From NCBI RefSeq assembly GCF_000014865.1, contig NC_008576.1, positions 2,881,501 to 2,945,500 on the forward strand: a stretch of 64,000 nucleotides of DNA, in the 5' to 3' direction. A program made the position numbers and the translations under genes. The notes beneath the pieces are model-generated. The model had not been told where the DNA came from. It worked only from the letters and a program-made list of their open reading frames with translations, and ran no database searches. Shown one piece after another: positions 25,885 through 35,298 of the stretch. The stretch comes from Magnetococcus marinus MC-1. GTDB taxonomy: Bacteria > Pseudomonadota > Magnetococcia > Magnetococcales > Magnetococcaceae. Each line of letters starts with the position of its first letter. Within the stretch, counting starts at the first letter, position 1.

Positions 25885-26502
25885 GATCACTCCCCCATGC
25901 TCGCAAAAGGACTGGAAGCACCACATACACACAGTGTGGCGCATGCTACAAGCCCTTACATGATACTCAAATTTGTACAACTGTCAAACGCTAAGGCATT
26001 AAATATTTTTAGCTAGACTCATTGTATCCGCTAACCATCTGGTTTTGCGCTCTATGGGGCTTTTTTTAAGACCAAAATTGATCAAATCGCCTTCCCTTAT
26101 CCACCGTTTACAGGGAGAGCCGCCGGATTTTTTTTGTGGCAGTTTCGCCCTTATTCGGAGTGGAGATCGCCCTGCGGCACGCCTATTCATTCGGTTTATC
26201 CTGATTTATTATGCGTAATTTACGAATTTACATGATAGCAGATTGTTTCTTAGAATAGACAAGGAAGGCACCTCAAACGTCGCTGTTTGAGCAACCTTGT
26301 TAGCCGCTGAGCACAACATAGGCAAAGCTCATCACTGCTCAAAACATGGCACCTATTGACCCAGCTTAGCTAGCCTTGTTACAGGGGTTGTGCCTAGGGC
26401 TTGGCCCGTGATACCGCACGTTTAAACGAATGATTGAGCATCTCTGCTTTACTTTTTAAGTGTTGCTCAACTTTTCTCCCCCCCTGCAAGGAGGCGTAAG
26501 CC
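25885..26502. other. Intergenic region between mms6 and the cNMP-binding gene
   Basis: About 620 bp between divergent genes, probably holding both promoters. A 63-codon minus-strand reading (25999-26190) has no recognisable content. No repeats or RNA genes seen. Confidence 0.5.
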
Positions 26503-26940
26503 ATGTCTACAGATTTAACACATTTGCTTAAACTGTCCTACATTTTCAATGGTATAAGCAATGACCATCTAGAAACCATCGCCAACCATCCTGAAATAGG
26601 CATTGTCAAAAAAAAGAAGGGCGAAATACTCTACCGGGTAGGAGAGATCGCTGATCGGTTTTGGATCATTATCTCCGGGCAACTCTCCATGGAGGTCCAC
26701 GACCTGCGCAAACCGTTCCGCAGCCTTGCCACACAACCCGGCCATATCACAGGGATTAAGGGACTCCTTCAGCCAGGAGCCGCACGCCCCGTCACCATCT
26801 CCATTGACGAAGATGCGGAACTTATCGAGATCCCAAGCAAAGTCTTGCAGGATATTCCCCCTGAAAACCTTGCCGTCATGTACCAGAGTATCTCTATCAT
26901 ATTGCTTGATCATCTTCTGAGCAAACATCAGGCTTATTAG
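26503..26940 (+). CDS. Cyclic-nucleotide-binding domain protein
   Basis: A 145-residue protein that is essentially one CRP-type beta-roll: LLKLSYIFNGISNDHLETIA at the start, then KKKGEILYRVGEIADRFWII (cap of the roll) and a final helix. It has no DNA-binding HTH. The phosphate-binding cassette with its Arg is not obvious, so nucleotide binding is uncertain. An AAGGAGG ribosome site lies upstream. nhaA follows 130 bp downstream in the same direction. Confidence 0.8.
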   Translation: MSTDLTHLLKLSYIFNGISNDHLETIANHPEIGIVKKKKGEILYRVGEIADRFWIIISGQLSMEVHDLRKPFRSLATQPGHITGIKGLLQPGAARPVTISIDEDAELIEIPSKVLQDIPPENLAVMYQSISIILLDHLLSKHQAY

Positions 26941-27070
26941 TGCCCTGTAGCTGCGGCCATGTGACCCTATCTTAAACGTCCACGGCATATAGAGACCATG
27001 TATGTTTACTCCGCCATGCGTGATAAAAAGCAACGTTGTCTGCTGAAGACCCACATCGAGGAGCGTGTTC

Positions 27071-28264
27071 ATGAATGCTAAAATTAGAAAAATGCTACAC
27101 AATCCGGCGGCAAGTGGAATTTTGATCTTTCTTGCGGCTGTTGCAGCGATGGCTGTAGAAAACAGTGCATGGAACACTCACTACAACGCCTTTCTCGATA
27201 TTCCAGTCTCGGTACAGTTTGCCGATTTAACCATTGCCAAGCCCCTGCTGCTTTGGATCAATGATGGTTTAATGGCGGTTTTTTTTCTTTTGGTCGGTTT
27301 GGAACTTAAACGTGAGTTTCTTGAAGGAGAGCTGTCACAACCCTCCAACGTCATCTTACCGGTGGTCGGTGCCGTAGGCGGCATCGCTCTGCCAGCTGCA
27401 ATCTACACATTAATCAATCAAGGCAACCCTGCGGCGTTGGATGGCTGGGCCATACCAACAGCCACGGACATCGCCTTCGCGTTGGGTATCCTGGCCTTAT
27501 TGGGTAAGCGTGTACCTGCATCTCTGAAACTGTTCCTGTTAACCTTAGCCATTATCGATGATTTGGCTGCCATCCTAATCATCGCCTTTTTTTATACCAG
27601 CGAGCTCTCCCCCGCTTCCCTAATGATTGCAGGCAGCGCGATCGGTACGCTTATCCTTATGAATCGCCTAGGTGTTACGGGAATTTCTGGCTACATGGTA
27701 GTGGGCATCGTGCTGTGGATTGCTGTGCTGAAGTCTGGTGTGCACGCCACATTGGCCGGGGTTGTGCTGGGTTTTGTCATTCCGCTTAAGGGGGAAGAAC
27801 CAGGGGAGCTTTCCCCCCTGCATCAACTGGAAGACGATCTTCACCACGTGGTAGGGTTGGGTATTCTGCCCCTGTTTGCTTTTGCCAATGCGGGGGTTTC
27901 TCTGCAAGGGCTTACGCCCTCCATCCTGCTGGACCCTGTTCCCCTGGGCATTGCACTGGGCCTGTTCTTAGGCAAACAAATCGGCGTGTTCGGTTTTGTT
28001 TGGCTGAGCATTAAGAGTGGTTTGGCCAAATTACCAGAGGGTTTCACCTGGAAGCAACTCTATGGTGTCGCGCTACTGTGTGGGGTTGGTTTTACCATGA
28101 GTCTATTTATCAGTTCCTTGGCTTTTGAACATGGTAGCTCCGCCCTCGTGTCGGGCGCTCCCGATATGGGAAGCGCTCGTTTGGGCATTCTCACTGGCTC
28201 TATCCTTTCCGGCATTTTCGGATACATCCTCTTGCGTTTTTCCTTACCAAAACCTCCGCAATAG
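27071..28264 (+). CDS. nhaA: NhaA, Na+/H+ antiporter
   Basis: Inner-membrane antiporter exporting Na+ for H+, important for pH and salt homeostasis, fitting a marine organism. The 397 residues carry the NhaA landmarks: [38 protein letters not shown] (discontinuous TM4) and [19 protein letters not shown] with the two essential Asp residues. The ATG at 27071 has GAGGAG seven bases upstream. Confidence 0.96.
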   Translation: MNAKIRKMLHNPAASGILIFLAAVAAMAVENSAWNTHYNAFLDIPVSVQFADLTIAKPLLLWINDGLMAVFFLLVGLELKREFLEGELSQPSNVILPVVGAVGGIALPAAIYTLINQGNPAALDGWAIPTATDIAFALGILALLGKRVPASLKLFLLTLAIIDDLAAILIIAFFYTSELSPASLMIAGSAIGTLILMNRLGVTGISGYMVVGIVLWIAVLKSGVHATLAGVVLGFVIPLKGEEPGELSPLHQLEDDLHHVVGLGILPLFAFANAGVSLQGLTPSILLDPVPLGIALGLFLGKQIGVFGFVWLSIKSGLAKLPEGFTWKQLYGVALLCGVGFTMSLFISSLAFEHGSSALVSGAPDMGSARLGILTGSILSGIFGYILLRFSLPKPPQ

Positions 28265-28476
28265 GTTGTATTAGATGGGAAAAATAGGGTGGCCATGTCA
28301 TTGTGCGGCACCATGTTCAGGCGTGCATCCAGCCAATCAACAGCCTATTGGCTCTGTTCACTTAACGAACGGGGCTGTTTGTGGATAACGCTGTTGACTA
28401 GGCATGGTGCCATTCAGACGCCGCAATAATCGGTATCTTTCGCCTATAAATCGCATTTCGATAGAGGAACAGATCT

Positions 28477-29550
28477 ATGACTCTGGCACATTGGCTCTAT
28501 TGGATACCGAACCCCTTTCAAAAAGTAGTGGCTCTTTTCTGCATAATTACCCTAGGCGCAGCAATCTTATTATTACATTACTTAATTGGACTTTCGTATG
28601 AATTCCACATTTTCCTAAGCATACCGGTCCTGCTCTCCTCATGGTTTCTTGGCCTTACTGTTGGCATCGCGGTTGCGGTTCTTACGGTGACAGCGTGGCT
28701 ACAGATTGATTGGATCTTGGACCATGAAACGGAAACCCATGCTGCACTGGTGTTTAATAGCATCATGCGGCTGATTATCTCGCTCATTGGTGCATACATA
28801 TTTTCCAAGCTTAGGGAAACTTTAGAAAGTTTATCAAAACATAATAATTATCTTTATAACGAACAGGCGTTGGTTAAAGAGAATATTCGACTCCGTGAAG
28901 ATGCTGAGCACATTACCCGCCACAATTTAAAAAGCCCTCTCAATTTCATTATTGGTGCACCGGATATTCTGCTGGAATCGGACAATCTCACCCAAGAGCA
29001 GAGAACACTCATTCAACAAATCCAGAAAACTGGATATAGAATGATCAATGAAATCAACCATTCACTTATCCTTTACCGGATAGAAAAGGGATTATACACA
29101 CTCAATCCGGTATTAATTCAACTCTACCCCATGCTACAAAGGGTAAAAGAGGAATTAACACCACTCGCCAAGCAAATGGGTGTTGGTATTGAGATCCATT
29201 ACCATTCTAATACGGTCGCCATGGGGGAAGAGATGTTGATTTTCTCCGTGTTCAATAACTTGATTAAAAATGCCGTTGAGGCCTCTGCTAACGGGGATAG
29301 GGTTACGGTTACGCTCACAGGTGAAGCAAGCCCGCAGGTTACGATTCACAATCCTGCGGTGGTGGCTGAATCGGTGCGGGCACGTTTTTTCGATAAATTG
29401 GCAACCGCAAACAAACCTGGGGGGACTGGGTTGGGTACTTATGCCGCCCAACTCATTGTGCATGCCCATGGTGGGGAGGTGGCGATGATAACGTCTGAGC
29501 AGGAGGGTACCCTTGTAACCATCACCTTAACCCAAAACGCATCATGCTGA
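28477..29550 (+). CDS. Membrane sensor histidine kinase
   Basis: A 357-residue kinase with three to four N-terminal TM segments (about 15-110, MASE/DUF4118-like in layout), a dimerisation helix with phosphoacceptor His in RHNLKSPLN (about 147), an N-box (FSVFNNLIKNAVEA) and a G2 box (GGTGLGTYAAQLIVHAHGG). The G1 region is atypical (IHNPAVV), as in a known subgroup of kinases. No response regulator is adjacent. GAGGAAC upstream supports the ATG. Confidence 0.85.
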   Translation: MTLAHWLYWIPNPFQKVVALFCIITLGAAILLLHYLIGLSYEFHIFLSIPVLLSSWFLGLTVGIAVAVLTVTAWLQIDWILDHETETHAALVFNSIMRLIISLIGAYIFSKLRETLESLSKHNNYLYNEQALVKENIRLREDAEHITRHNLKSPLNFIIGAPDILLESDNLTQEQRTLIQQIQKTGYRMINEINHSLILYRIEKGLYTLNPVLIQLYPMLQRVKEELTPLAKQMGVGIEIHYHSNTVAMGEEMLIFSVFNNLIKNAVEASANGDRVTVTLTGEASPQVTIHNPAVVAESVRARFFDKLATANKPGGTGLGTYAAQLIVHAHGGEVAMITSEQEGTLVTITLTQNASC

Positions 29551-29835
29551 TTATCATTAATTATTATACATTATTTAAAAGCGAATTCTGGGGAATTCCG
29601 AGGAGAGGGGCCTTCGAGGCCGTATAACTGACCAGGAGAAAACGCGCGGTTTCCATCAGGGCCAGAGATCAAACAGCCATCCCTCCTAAAGGCCGAATAG
29701 ATCTCTGCATTCGCACCATGTTTGTGCCAGATAAAAAAATTCTTCTTATAATTAGGGGGCGGGTCCATAGATCTCCCCGGAACTTCTCTTTTTTTGGCCG
29801 GAAACATGCCCCTTGTGGGCCAAACTGGCCTGAAT
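29551..29835. other. Non-coding stretch beside the IS66 remnant
   Basis: No gene can be supported. A 78-codon minus-strand reading (29571-29807) has no recognised domain and may be decayed mobile-element DNA. Confidence 0.4.
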
Positions 29836-30168
29836 TCATCTTAAAACGCTCATTTGCAGAGTCCGCTGGTCAAGCCATCTCCGAAACTCAAGCGGGTTTT
29901 TTCTGGGGGGCGCAATCTTGAGGCTTTGAAAATGAGGCTCTCCGCTGACCTGCTCTGGTTGCAAGGGTTCACCGAGCTCAGCCAGCCGTTTCCACCACGC
30001 GTAGAACGTAGACGCCGTTAATCCATGCCGATCAGCGTACGCTTGCACACTTATTCCTGACAACGCTGTGCTTTAAGGTGATTACGCCAAAATTTAATAC
30101 GCTTTTGCCTTAGATGACGACACACTCCCCCCGCCTAGCCGCAACCCTGCGGCCCTCTGACCGCTTAC
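29836..30168 (-). mobile_element. IS66-type element remnant with terminal repeat and broken TnpA
   Basis: Reading leftwards, the end GTAAGCGGTCAGAGGGCC (30151-30168) matches the GTAAGCG start of IS66-family terminal repeats. About 60 bp further in, RQKRIKFWRNHLKAQRCQE then, after a one-base frameshift, SVQAYADRHGLTASTFYAWW with KRLAELGEP resemble the N-terminal part of the IS66 TnpA (HTH) protein. The reading stops at 29836, and no TnpB, TnpC or second terminal repeat is visible, so only one end survives. Confidence 0.7.
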
Positions 30169-30300
30169 CCCCAAGCGAGGCCTCGCTTTACCCGATGGTC
30201 ACTTGGCCTAGCCGCCTAAATAGGGTATATATGGCCTGCCTTTTTTTCTCATCTCTGTGCCACCCTAGCGTGCCCACACCCCCTTTATCATAGGTGAACC

Positions 30301-30732
30301 ATGGTCGATGACGTTATTGAAAATATTATGCAGCGGGCGGTTGATTCGGAAATGATCTCTGCGGAACAGCTTGAGCAGGTCATTGCGCATAAACCAGAGG
30401 ATGTCATAATTTTGGATATACGCACTGAAGTAGAGTTCCGCGAGGGCATGGTTGCCCACTCTCTACAATATCCCTTTGCCCATAATCTGCAAAACCGCGC
30501 AGATACCGAGCCGTTTAAGCATGATTTTTTCAGCCGCTGCACCCCCGCTGACCTCGATGCCGACAAACGCTATATTCTGCTTTGCCGCACCGGTCCCCGC
30601 ACCGAAATTGCCGTCGAAGCCTTTGTGGAAGCAGGGCTGCAAGCCTGTGAATTGGTAGGGGGCATTAATGGCTGGGCAGAGCAGGGATTACCCTTGGTTG
30701 ACGGCCAAAACATGCCCCGCTTTGTGCCCTAA
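30301..30732 (+). CDS. Rhodanese domain protein (sulfurtransferase-like)
   Basis: A 143-residue single rhodanese domain: EDVIILDIRTEVEFREGMV at the start of the fold and the active-site loop CRTGPRTEIAVEAF with the persulfide-forming Cys. Ends with GGINGWAEQGLPL, the usual rhodanese C-terminus. No signal peptide, so cytoplasmic. AGGTG precedes the ATG. Confidence 0.9.
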   Translation: MVDDVIENIMQRAVDSEMISAEQLEQVIAHKPEDVIILDIRTEVEFREGMVAHSLQYPFAHNLQNRADTEPFKHDFFSRCTPADLDADKRYILLCRTGPRTEIAVEAFVEAGLQACELVGGINGWAEQGLPLVDGQNMPRFVP

Positions 30733-30786
30733 AAGGATAAACACCACAAGGGCACGCGGGGAACATTGGGCCGCAAAAGAGCCCTC

Positions 30787-31845
30787 TTACTCAAACGCCA
30801 GCAATAAAAACAGCGTGCGTTGCTGCGGGTTAAAATTATTATCGGATACCAACACCAACGTGCGCCGCCCATCCGCCAGCCGAGGCCCCCAACTCATCGC
30901 CTCCTGATTATCTAGATTGTGGCTGGCTAGATTGTGGCTGGCCGGTCGGTGTGCAGGGGTCTGCAATGCGTTGAGCTCCACCGCCCAGCGTTTCACCCCC
31001 ATGCCCGGCGAGGCCGCAGACAGATGCTCTTGAGCAAGCTGGTTTTTGGCGCCACTCAAATCGTAGAGCACCAGCCGCACCAGCACATCCCCCCAGTAAC
31101 GGTGCGGGTGAAATCGCTCCAAGACCAACAGTTGCGTGGCATCCAGCGCCAGCAACTCCACCACCTCCAGCGCATGCCCCGCTACCACCGATTGGGGATA
31201 ACCATAGCTGCCAACCACCCTACCCTGCTGAAGGTCCAACACCAGCAAACGGTGTACCCCCCCATCCTGCCGTAAAGGCTGCTCCATGGCTAAAATCGCG
31301 GTGTGCCCATCGGGCATCCGCGCCATACCCTCAAGACTCTTGTTCGCCACCACCCGCCCCGCCCCGCGTCCAAATCGGGCAGGCAGCTTAAATTCTTGTC
31401 CAACTCGGCCATCCAAACCCATGCTGCGCACCACCGGTACCGCAGCGCCACCACGTTGTTCGCTGCTCCATAAGAGCTGCTGACCAAACAGACGCAGTGC
31501 CTCACCATCGGCTTGGTTGGGTCTCAGCGGTAAGCCATCGCTACCCTGTATGGCAACCACCCCCACACAATGCACCCCATGAATACCCTGTTCATTCAGG
31601 GAGATCTCTAACTGATAAATTCTTGGATTCTTTTTATCATCACTCAAAGCCCAATAGAGGCCGCTATTAGGGTCATAATCCAAACCACTTAACCCCCCCA
31701 AGGCCAACTCTGCTTGGGGAGACGCCAAAGAGCGGCACAAGGTCGAACCGGTAGCCACAGCAAAACTACCCAACAGCGTCACCTGCGCATGCGCTTGCGT
31801 GATGACAAACCAAGCCAACACTGCCCAAGCCATCCCCTTAAACAT
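30787..31845 (-). CDS. Exported phytase/esterase-like beta-propeller protein
   Basis: A 352-residue protein with a signal peptide (MFKGMAWAVLAWFVITQAHA) and the start of an esterase-like-activity-of-phytase domain (LGGLSGLDYDPNSGLYWALS, DDKKNPRIYQL). Family members have a beta-propeller fold with uncertain substrates. A small in-frame duplication (LASHNLDN preceded by ASHN) lies near residue 310. Three bases separate it from the hybrid kinase upstream, so they are likely cotranscribed. Confidence 0.8.
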   Translation of the reverse strand: MFKGMAWAVLAWFVITQAHAQVTLLGSFAVATGSTLCRSLASPQAELALGGLSGLDYDPNSGLYWALSDDKKNPRIYQLEISLNEQGIHGVHCVGVVAIQGSDGLPLRPNQADGEALRLFGQQLLWSSEQRGGAAVPVVRSMGLDGRVGQEFKLPARFGRGAGRVVANKSLEGMARMPDGHTAILAMEQPLRQDGGVHRLLVLDLQQGRVVGSYGYPQSVVAGHALEVVELLALDATQLLVLERFHPHRYWGDVLVRLVLYDLSGAKNQLAQEHLSAASPGMGVKRWAVELNALQTPAHRPASHNLASHNLDNQEAMSWGPRLADGRRTLVLVSDNNFNPQQRTLFLLLAFE

Positions 31846-31848
31846 AGC

Positions 31849-33906
31849 CTAGCTTTCCAGCGAAATTTTTAGACCATATTGGGCAATTGAAGACAATAAT
31901 TCCAATTTTTTAATAGGTTTAACCAAATGGGCATCACACCCAACATCCCGACTTTTATCTGCATCACCACTTAATGCATAGGCGGTTAAGGCCAAGATAG
32001 GGGTGGGCGGTCGCCGCTGCTGCTTTTCAAAAAAACGCATGGCACGGGTTGCACTGTAGCCATCCATAACCGGCATTTGTAAATCCATAAAGACCAGATC
32101 ATAGTGATGCTGCTCAAAAAGCGTGAGTGCTTCAGCCCCATTGGCGGCATGGGTAATTTCTAAGGGATACTGTTTTAAATAGGCTTTAAACAGTACGGCG
32201 TTGTCCACCGAATCTTCCGTGAGCAGAATTTTAAGCGGCACCTGTTTAAGCATCTCAATGGCGGCTGTCGGTGACAGAGAAGAAGATAATAGCGCTGCTT
32301 CACCCTGCTCCATCGTCGCCCCCAGCGCCTCAAGCAGGCGACCGTGCGAAACGGGCCTTTCCAGCAGCAATACCCCTAAATCTGCCGCTATTTGGATATC
32401 CTCTTGCCGCGCTTCACCCACCAACAGCACCATGGGCATAACGCTGCCATTGGCCCGGACCGAGGCAATCTGCTGGTGAACACGCGCCATGCTATTGTAA
32501 CAGTCCACCAGCACCGCGTGAAAAGGGCGCAATCCCGCTGGCGGCTCCAACAAATGGCCCGCCAACTGCGCCTGATGCGTGACCGTGGTAATCTGGCAGC
32601 CGGCACGGCGTAACACAGATTCCAGCAAAACTCGGTTTTGCGGTTGACTGCCCAACAGCAAAACATGGCGCCCGTGCAGTTTGGCTGACGTGAACGCTCG
32701 CTCACTTTCAGCCACCAGAGCGGTATGGGTAAAACGTGCGGTAAAATGAAAACGACTGCCCTGGCCGAGTTCGCTCTCCAACCAGATATCCCCGGATAAT
32801 AGCTCCACCAACTTTTTACAAATCGCCAAACCTAAGCCTGTCCCCCCATGCTGACGGGTAACAGAGGCATCCGCTTGCACAAAGGGCTCAAAAATCGACT
32901 TTTGCTGCGCTTTGCTCATACCAATGCCACTATCTTGCACGCGAAAATAGAGCCAACCGCCTGCATCTTCACAATCTCTCACATCCACCCAGAGTTGAAT
33001 TTGACCCGATTGGGTGAATTTTACCGCATTACCCAGCAAATTGACCAAGATCTGCCGAAGCCGTTTCTGGTCGCTAATCACATAGCGTGGTGCGCGTGCC
33101 GAGAGCTCAAAATCCAGTTTGACCCCTTTTTCTTGGGTACGCAGGGTAAAAATTTCTACCGCACCCTCGACCAATGCCCACAGATCAAAAGGTCGATGTT
33201 CCAACTCCAGCCTATCGGCCTCCACCTTTGAGAGATCTAACACATCATTAATAAGCTCTAACAGCGACGCCCCCGCCCGGGCGAAAATTTGCACATAACG
33301 CCGTTGATCCTTATTCAACTCGGTTTCCAGCAGCAGATCTGCCATACCGATAATGGCATTCATCGGGGTGCGGATCTCATGGCTCATATTCGCCAAAAAC
33401 TCGCTCTTGGCCTGGTTCGCTTGATCGGCCTTCAAGCGACTGGCGGTAAGCTCCTCTTCCCGCTGCATCAGCACGCGGGTCTGTTCTTGCAGCAGCTGCT
33501 CGCGCTGCACCGTGTGGCTGATATCTTGGATTTGGATCAGTACGAAACGTTTTTCCCCATGGGGTCGCAGCGCATTGATCATAATTTGCTGACAGAGGCG
33601 CGGTCCATGTGGACGCACCGCATAAGAAGGATAGAGCGGTAAGGGCCAAAGATTAAGCTTGTGTGACAACAAGGCCGGCAGGCCCGTCTCCAACGCGGTA
33701 GCGACAGCACGCAAAAGGCGACCACCCACCAGCTCTGGAAAAACCTCTCGCAATGGACGCCCCAGAACCTCTGCTCGTTTTAGACCAGAAGCACGCTCCA
33801 TCCAGCGATTCCAGAACACAATCTGTTCTTGGTCATCCAGAAAAATGCTACCCAAAGCGCCGTCGTTGATTCCGGCTAACATTAATTGGGGATCCAGTTC
33901 TTGCAT
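31849..33906 (-). CDS. Hybrid sensor histidine kinase (PAS-HisKA-HATPase-REC-REC)
   Basis: A 685-residue cytoplasmic kinase with an N-terminal PAS domain (about 10-125, [20 protein letters not shown]), HisKA with the phosphoacceptor His ([14 protein letters not shown]), HATPase ([29 protein letters not shown]), a degenerate receiver (about 410-530) and a full receiver at the C-terminus ([31 protein letters not shown]). It follows the CheC-like gene by 44 bp, and lies in a run of signalling genes on the minus strand. Confidence 0.93.
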   Translation of the reverse strand: MQELDPQLMLAGINDGALGSIFLDDQEQIVFWNRWMERASGLKRAEVLGRPLREVFPELVGGRLLRAVATALETGLPALLSHKLNLWPLPLYPSYAVRPHGPRLCQQIMINALRPHGEKRFVLIQIQDISHTVQREQLLQEQTRVLMQREEELTASRLKADQANQAKSEFLANMSHEIRTPMNAIIGMADLLLETELNKDQRRYVQIFARAGASLLELINDVLDLSKVEADRLELEHRPFDLWALVEGAVEIFTLRTQEKGVKLDFELSARAPRYVISDQKRLRQILVNLLGNAVKFTQSGQIQLWVDVRDCEDAGGWLYFRVQDSGIGMSKAQQKSIFEPFVQADASVTRQHGGTGLGLAICKKLVELLSGDIWLESELGQGSRFHFTARFTHTALVAESERAFTSAKLHGRHVLLLGSQPQNRVLLESVLRRAGCQITTVTHQAQLAGHLLEPPAGLRPFHAVLVDCYNSMARVHQQIASVRANGSVMPMVLLVGEARQEDIQIAADLGVLLLERPVSHGRLLEALGATMEQGEAALLSSSLSPTAAIEMLKQVPLKILLTEDSVDNAVLFKAYLKQYPLEITHAANGAEALTLFEQHHYDLVFMDLQMPVMDGYSATRAMRFFEKQQRRPPTPILALTAYALSGDADKSRDVGCDAHLVKPIKKLELLSSIAQYGLKISLES

Positions 33907-33950
33907 CTTACCCCCCTTACCCCCATTTCACCCAAACGCATTCATGGTGT

Positions 33951-34592
33951 TCAAATTGACGGTAACATTTGACCAATCATCTGTTTTAATTTTTCTACGG
34001 CCTCGGCATCCAACAGCAAAACAACATACCCTTTAATACTGTTTTTCAATGGGTTATGGGCTCCGGTCACAAAATCAACGATGAGGAAAATAACCCGATC
34101 CTCCTCCAACGCATAACTGGGTCCATTCTGCGGGGTAAGGTTAAGCAGCGCTTCACTTTGGAGTTTCATATATTCAGGCAGATAAAAATCCAACTCCAAA
34201 TGCATAATGTTGGCAAAGCTACCCAAGCAGGCATTGAGGATGACATTGCCCACTTCAAGCAGGCTCTCCTGCTCCAACTCGGTTAAACTCTCTAGTGAAA
34301 TAGCCCCACCTAATAAGGTACGCACCAGTTCTAAACTTTTTGTCTCTGGATAAATCAACAGCGCCGAACCGCAAAACGGCCCTTTGAACTGCTGGCGTAT
34401 CGCCGCCACTTGCCCCACCACATGTCGGCTTAGCAGCGCGACCGCTTCTTGACTGGGTAAAACTTCAAGCTCAGGCACCGACAGCAGCACTTCGTCGTTA
34501 ACCATCTCGGCCAAGGCTTCGGCAGCACGTCCAATACCTATATTGAACAACTCTTTAAGCGCATCTTTTTCGAAGCTGCTAAGCTGAATCAC
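33951..34592 (-). CDS. CheC-like CheY-P phosphatase
   Basis: A 213-residue CheC/CheX/FliY-fold protein. The first active-site helix pattern is visible (ALKELFNIGIGRAAEAL) and the second (ESLLEVGNVILNACLGSF); each carries the E..N pair or a variant used for CheY-P dephosphorylation. A GTG start at 34592 (VIQLSSFEKDALKE) is preferred over a TTG at 34610. Its neighbours, a stand-alone receiver and a CheA-like kinase, suggest a dedicated signalling set. Confidence 0.88.
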   Translation of the reverse strand: MIQLSSFEKDALKELFNIGIGRAAEALAEMVNDEVLLSVPELEVLPSQEAVALLSRHVVGQVAAIRQQFKGPFCGSALLIYPETKSLELVRTLLGGAISLESLTELEQESLLEVGNVILNACLGSFANIMHLELDFYLPEYMKLQSEALLNLTPQNGPSYALEEDRVIFLIVDFVTGAHNPLKNSIKGYVVLLLDAEAVEKLKQMIGQMLPSI

Positions 34593-34733
34593 CAGACACC
34601 CACTCCACAACGCTGATGGTTACCCTCACCCCATGCATGGGCGCACAATAGCGGGAGGGGGCGCCAGTCACATCGGCTTACTGGGTACCACGCTCTACAT
34701 GCCACCCTCAATGCGCCCGGTTTGTTGGCCAGA

Positions 34734-35099
34734 TCACCCTTCCAATTCATGAACCACACCAGCAAGCTTATCCTCTGTAATGGGTTTCATGATAAAACCC
34801 ACACCCAAGGCTTCAGCCCGTTGACGCATGCGATCCTGGATATTGGCCGTCACCAAATGGATCGACACACTCGGCTGCTGTTCCATTAACTGCGTTGCCA
34901 AATCAATCCCATTTAGACCCGGCATATTATAATCAATCAGAGCCAAATCTATCTCAGTTGCGCGAACTAGGTTCAATGCTTCAGCCCCCTCTTTCGCCTC
35001 CAAGATCTCCCACTCTGGATGATTTTTGGTCAGGTTGTTGCGCATCATCATGCGCGCCAAGCTGCTATCATCAACGATGAGCACACGTTTTTGTGCCAT
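34734..35099 (-). CDS. Stand-alone receiver (CheY-like) protein
   Basis: A 121-residue receiver domain with acidic pocket (VLIVDDSSLARMMMRNNL), phosphoacceptor Asp in IDLALIDYNMPGLNGIDLA, Thr/Ser switch (VTANIQ) and Lys (IMKPITEDK). The ATG at 35099 has GGAG eight bases upstream. It lies divergently from the CheA-like kinase, whose phosphoryl group it could accept, and upstream of the CheC-like gene. Confidence 0.93.
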   Translation of the reverse strand: MAQKRVLIVDDSSLARMMMRNNLTKNHPEWEILEAKEGAEALNLVRATEIDLALIDYNMPGLNGIDLATQLMEQQPSVSIHLVTANIQDRMRQRAEALGVGFIMKPITEDKLAGVVHELEG

Positions 35100-35298
35100 C
35101 CCATCCACTCCTACACTATGTTATAATGTCGTTGCGTGGCCGAAGTTGCTAAACCAACAACATAAAAAGGTACGCGATTAGGGCCAAAAAAGTTTCCCTA
35201 CCACCCTATGTAGGCCTATGGTGTCATGGACCAACATCGGTAGCAAGCGGTTTAGCGCTTAACCCACCCATTTAACTTATCCTTACGGATCTCTATCT

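Noticed and set aside
25999-26190. 63-codon basic ORF between mms6 and the cNMP-binding gene
   Set aside because: Suggestive of transposase-like composition but no motif could be identified.
5905-29780. Shared 17-mer TTCCGGGGAGATCTATG at about 5913 (plus) and 29765 (minus)
   Set aside because: A single 17-base match without extended similarity could arise by chance; no repeat element could be defined around either copy.
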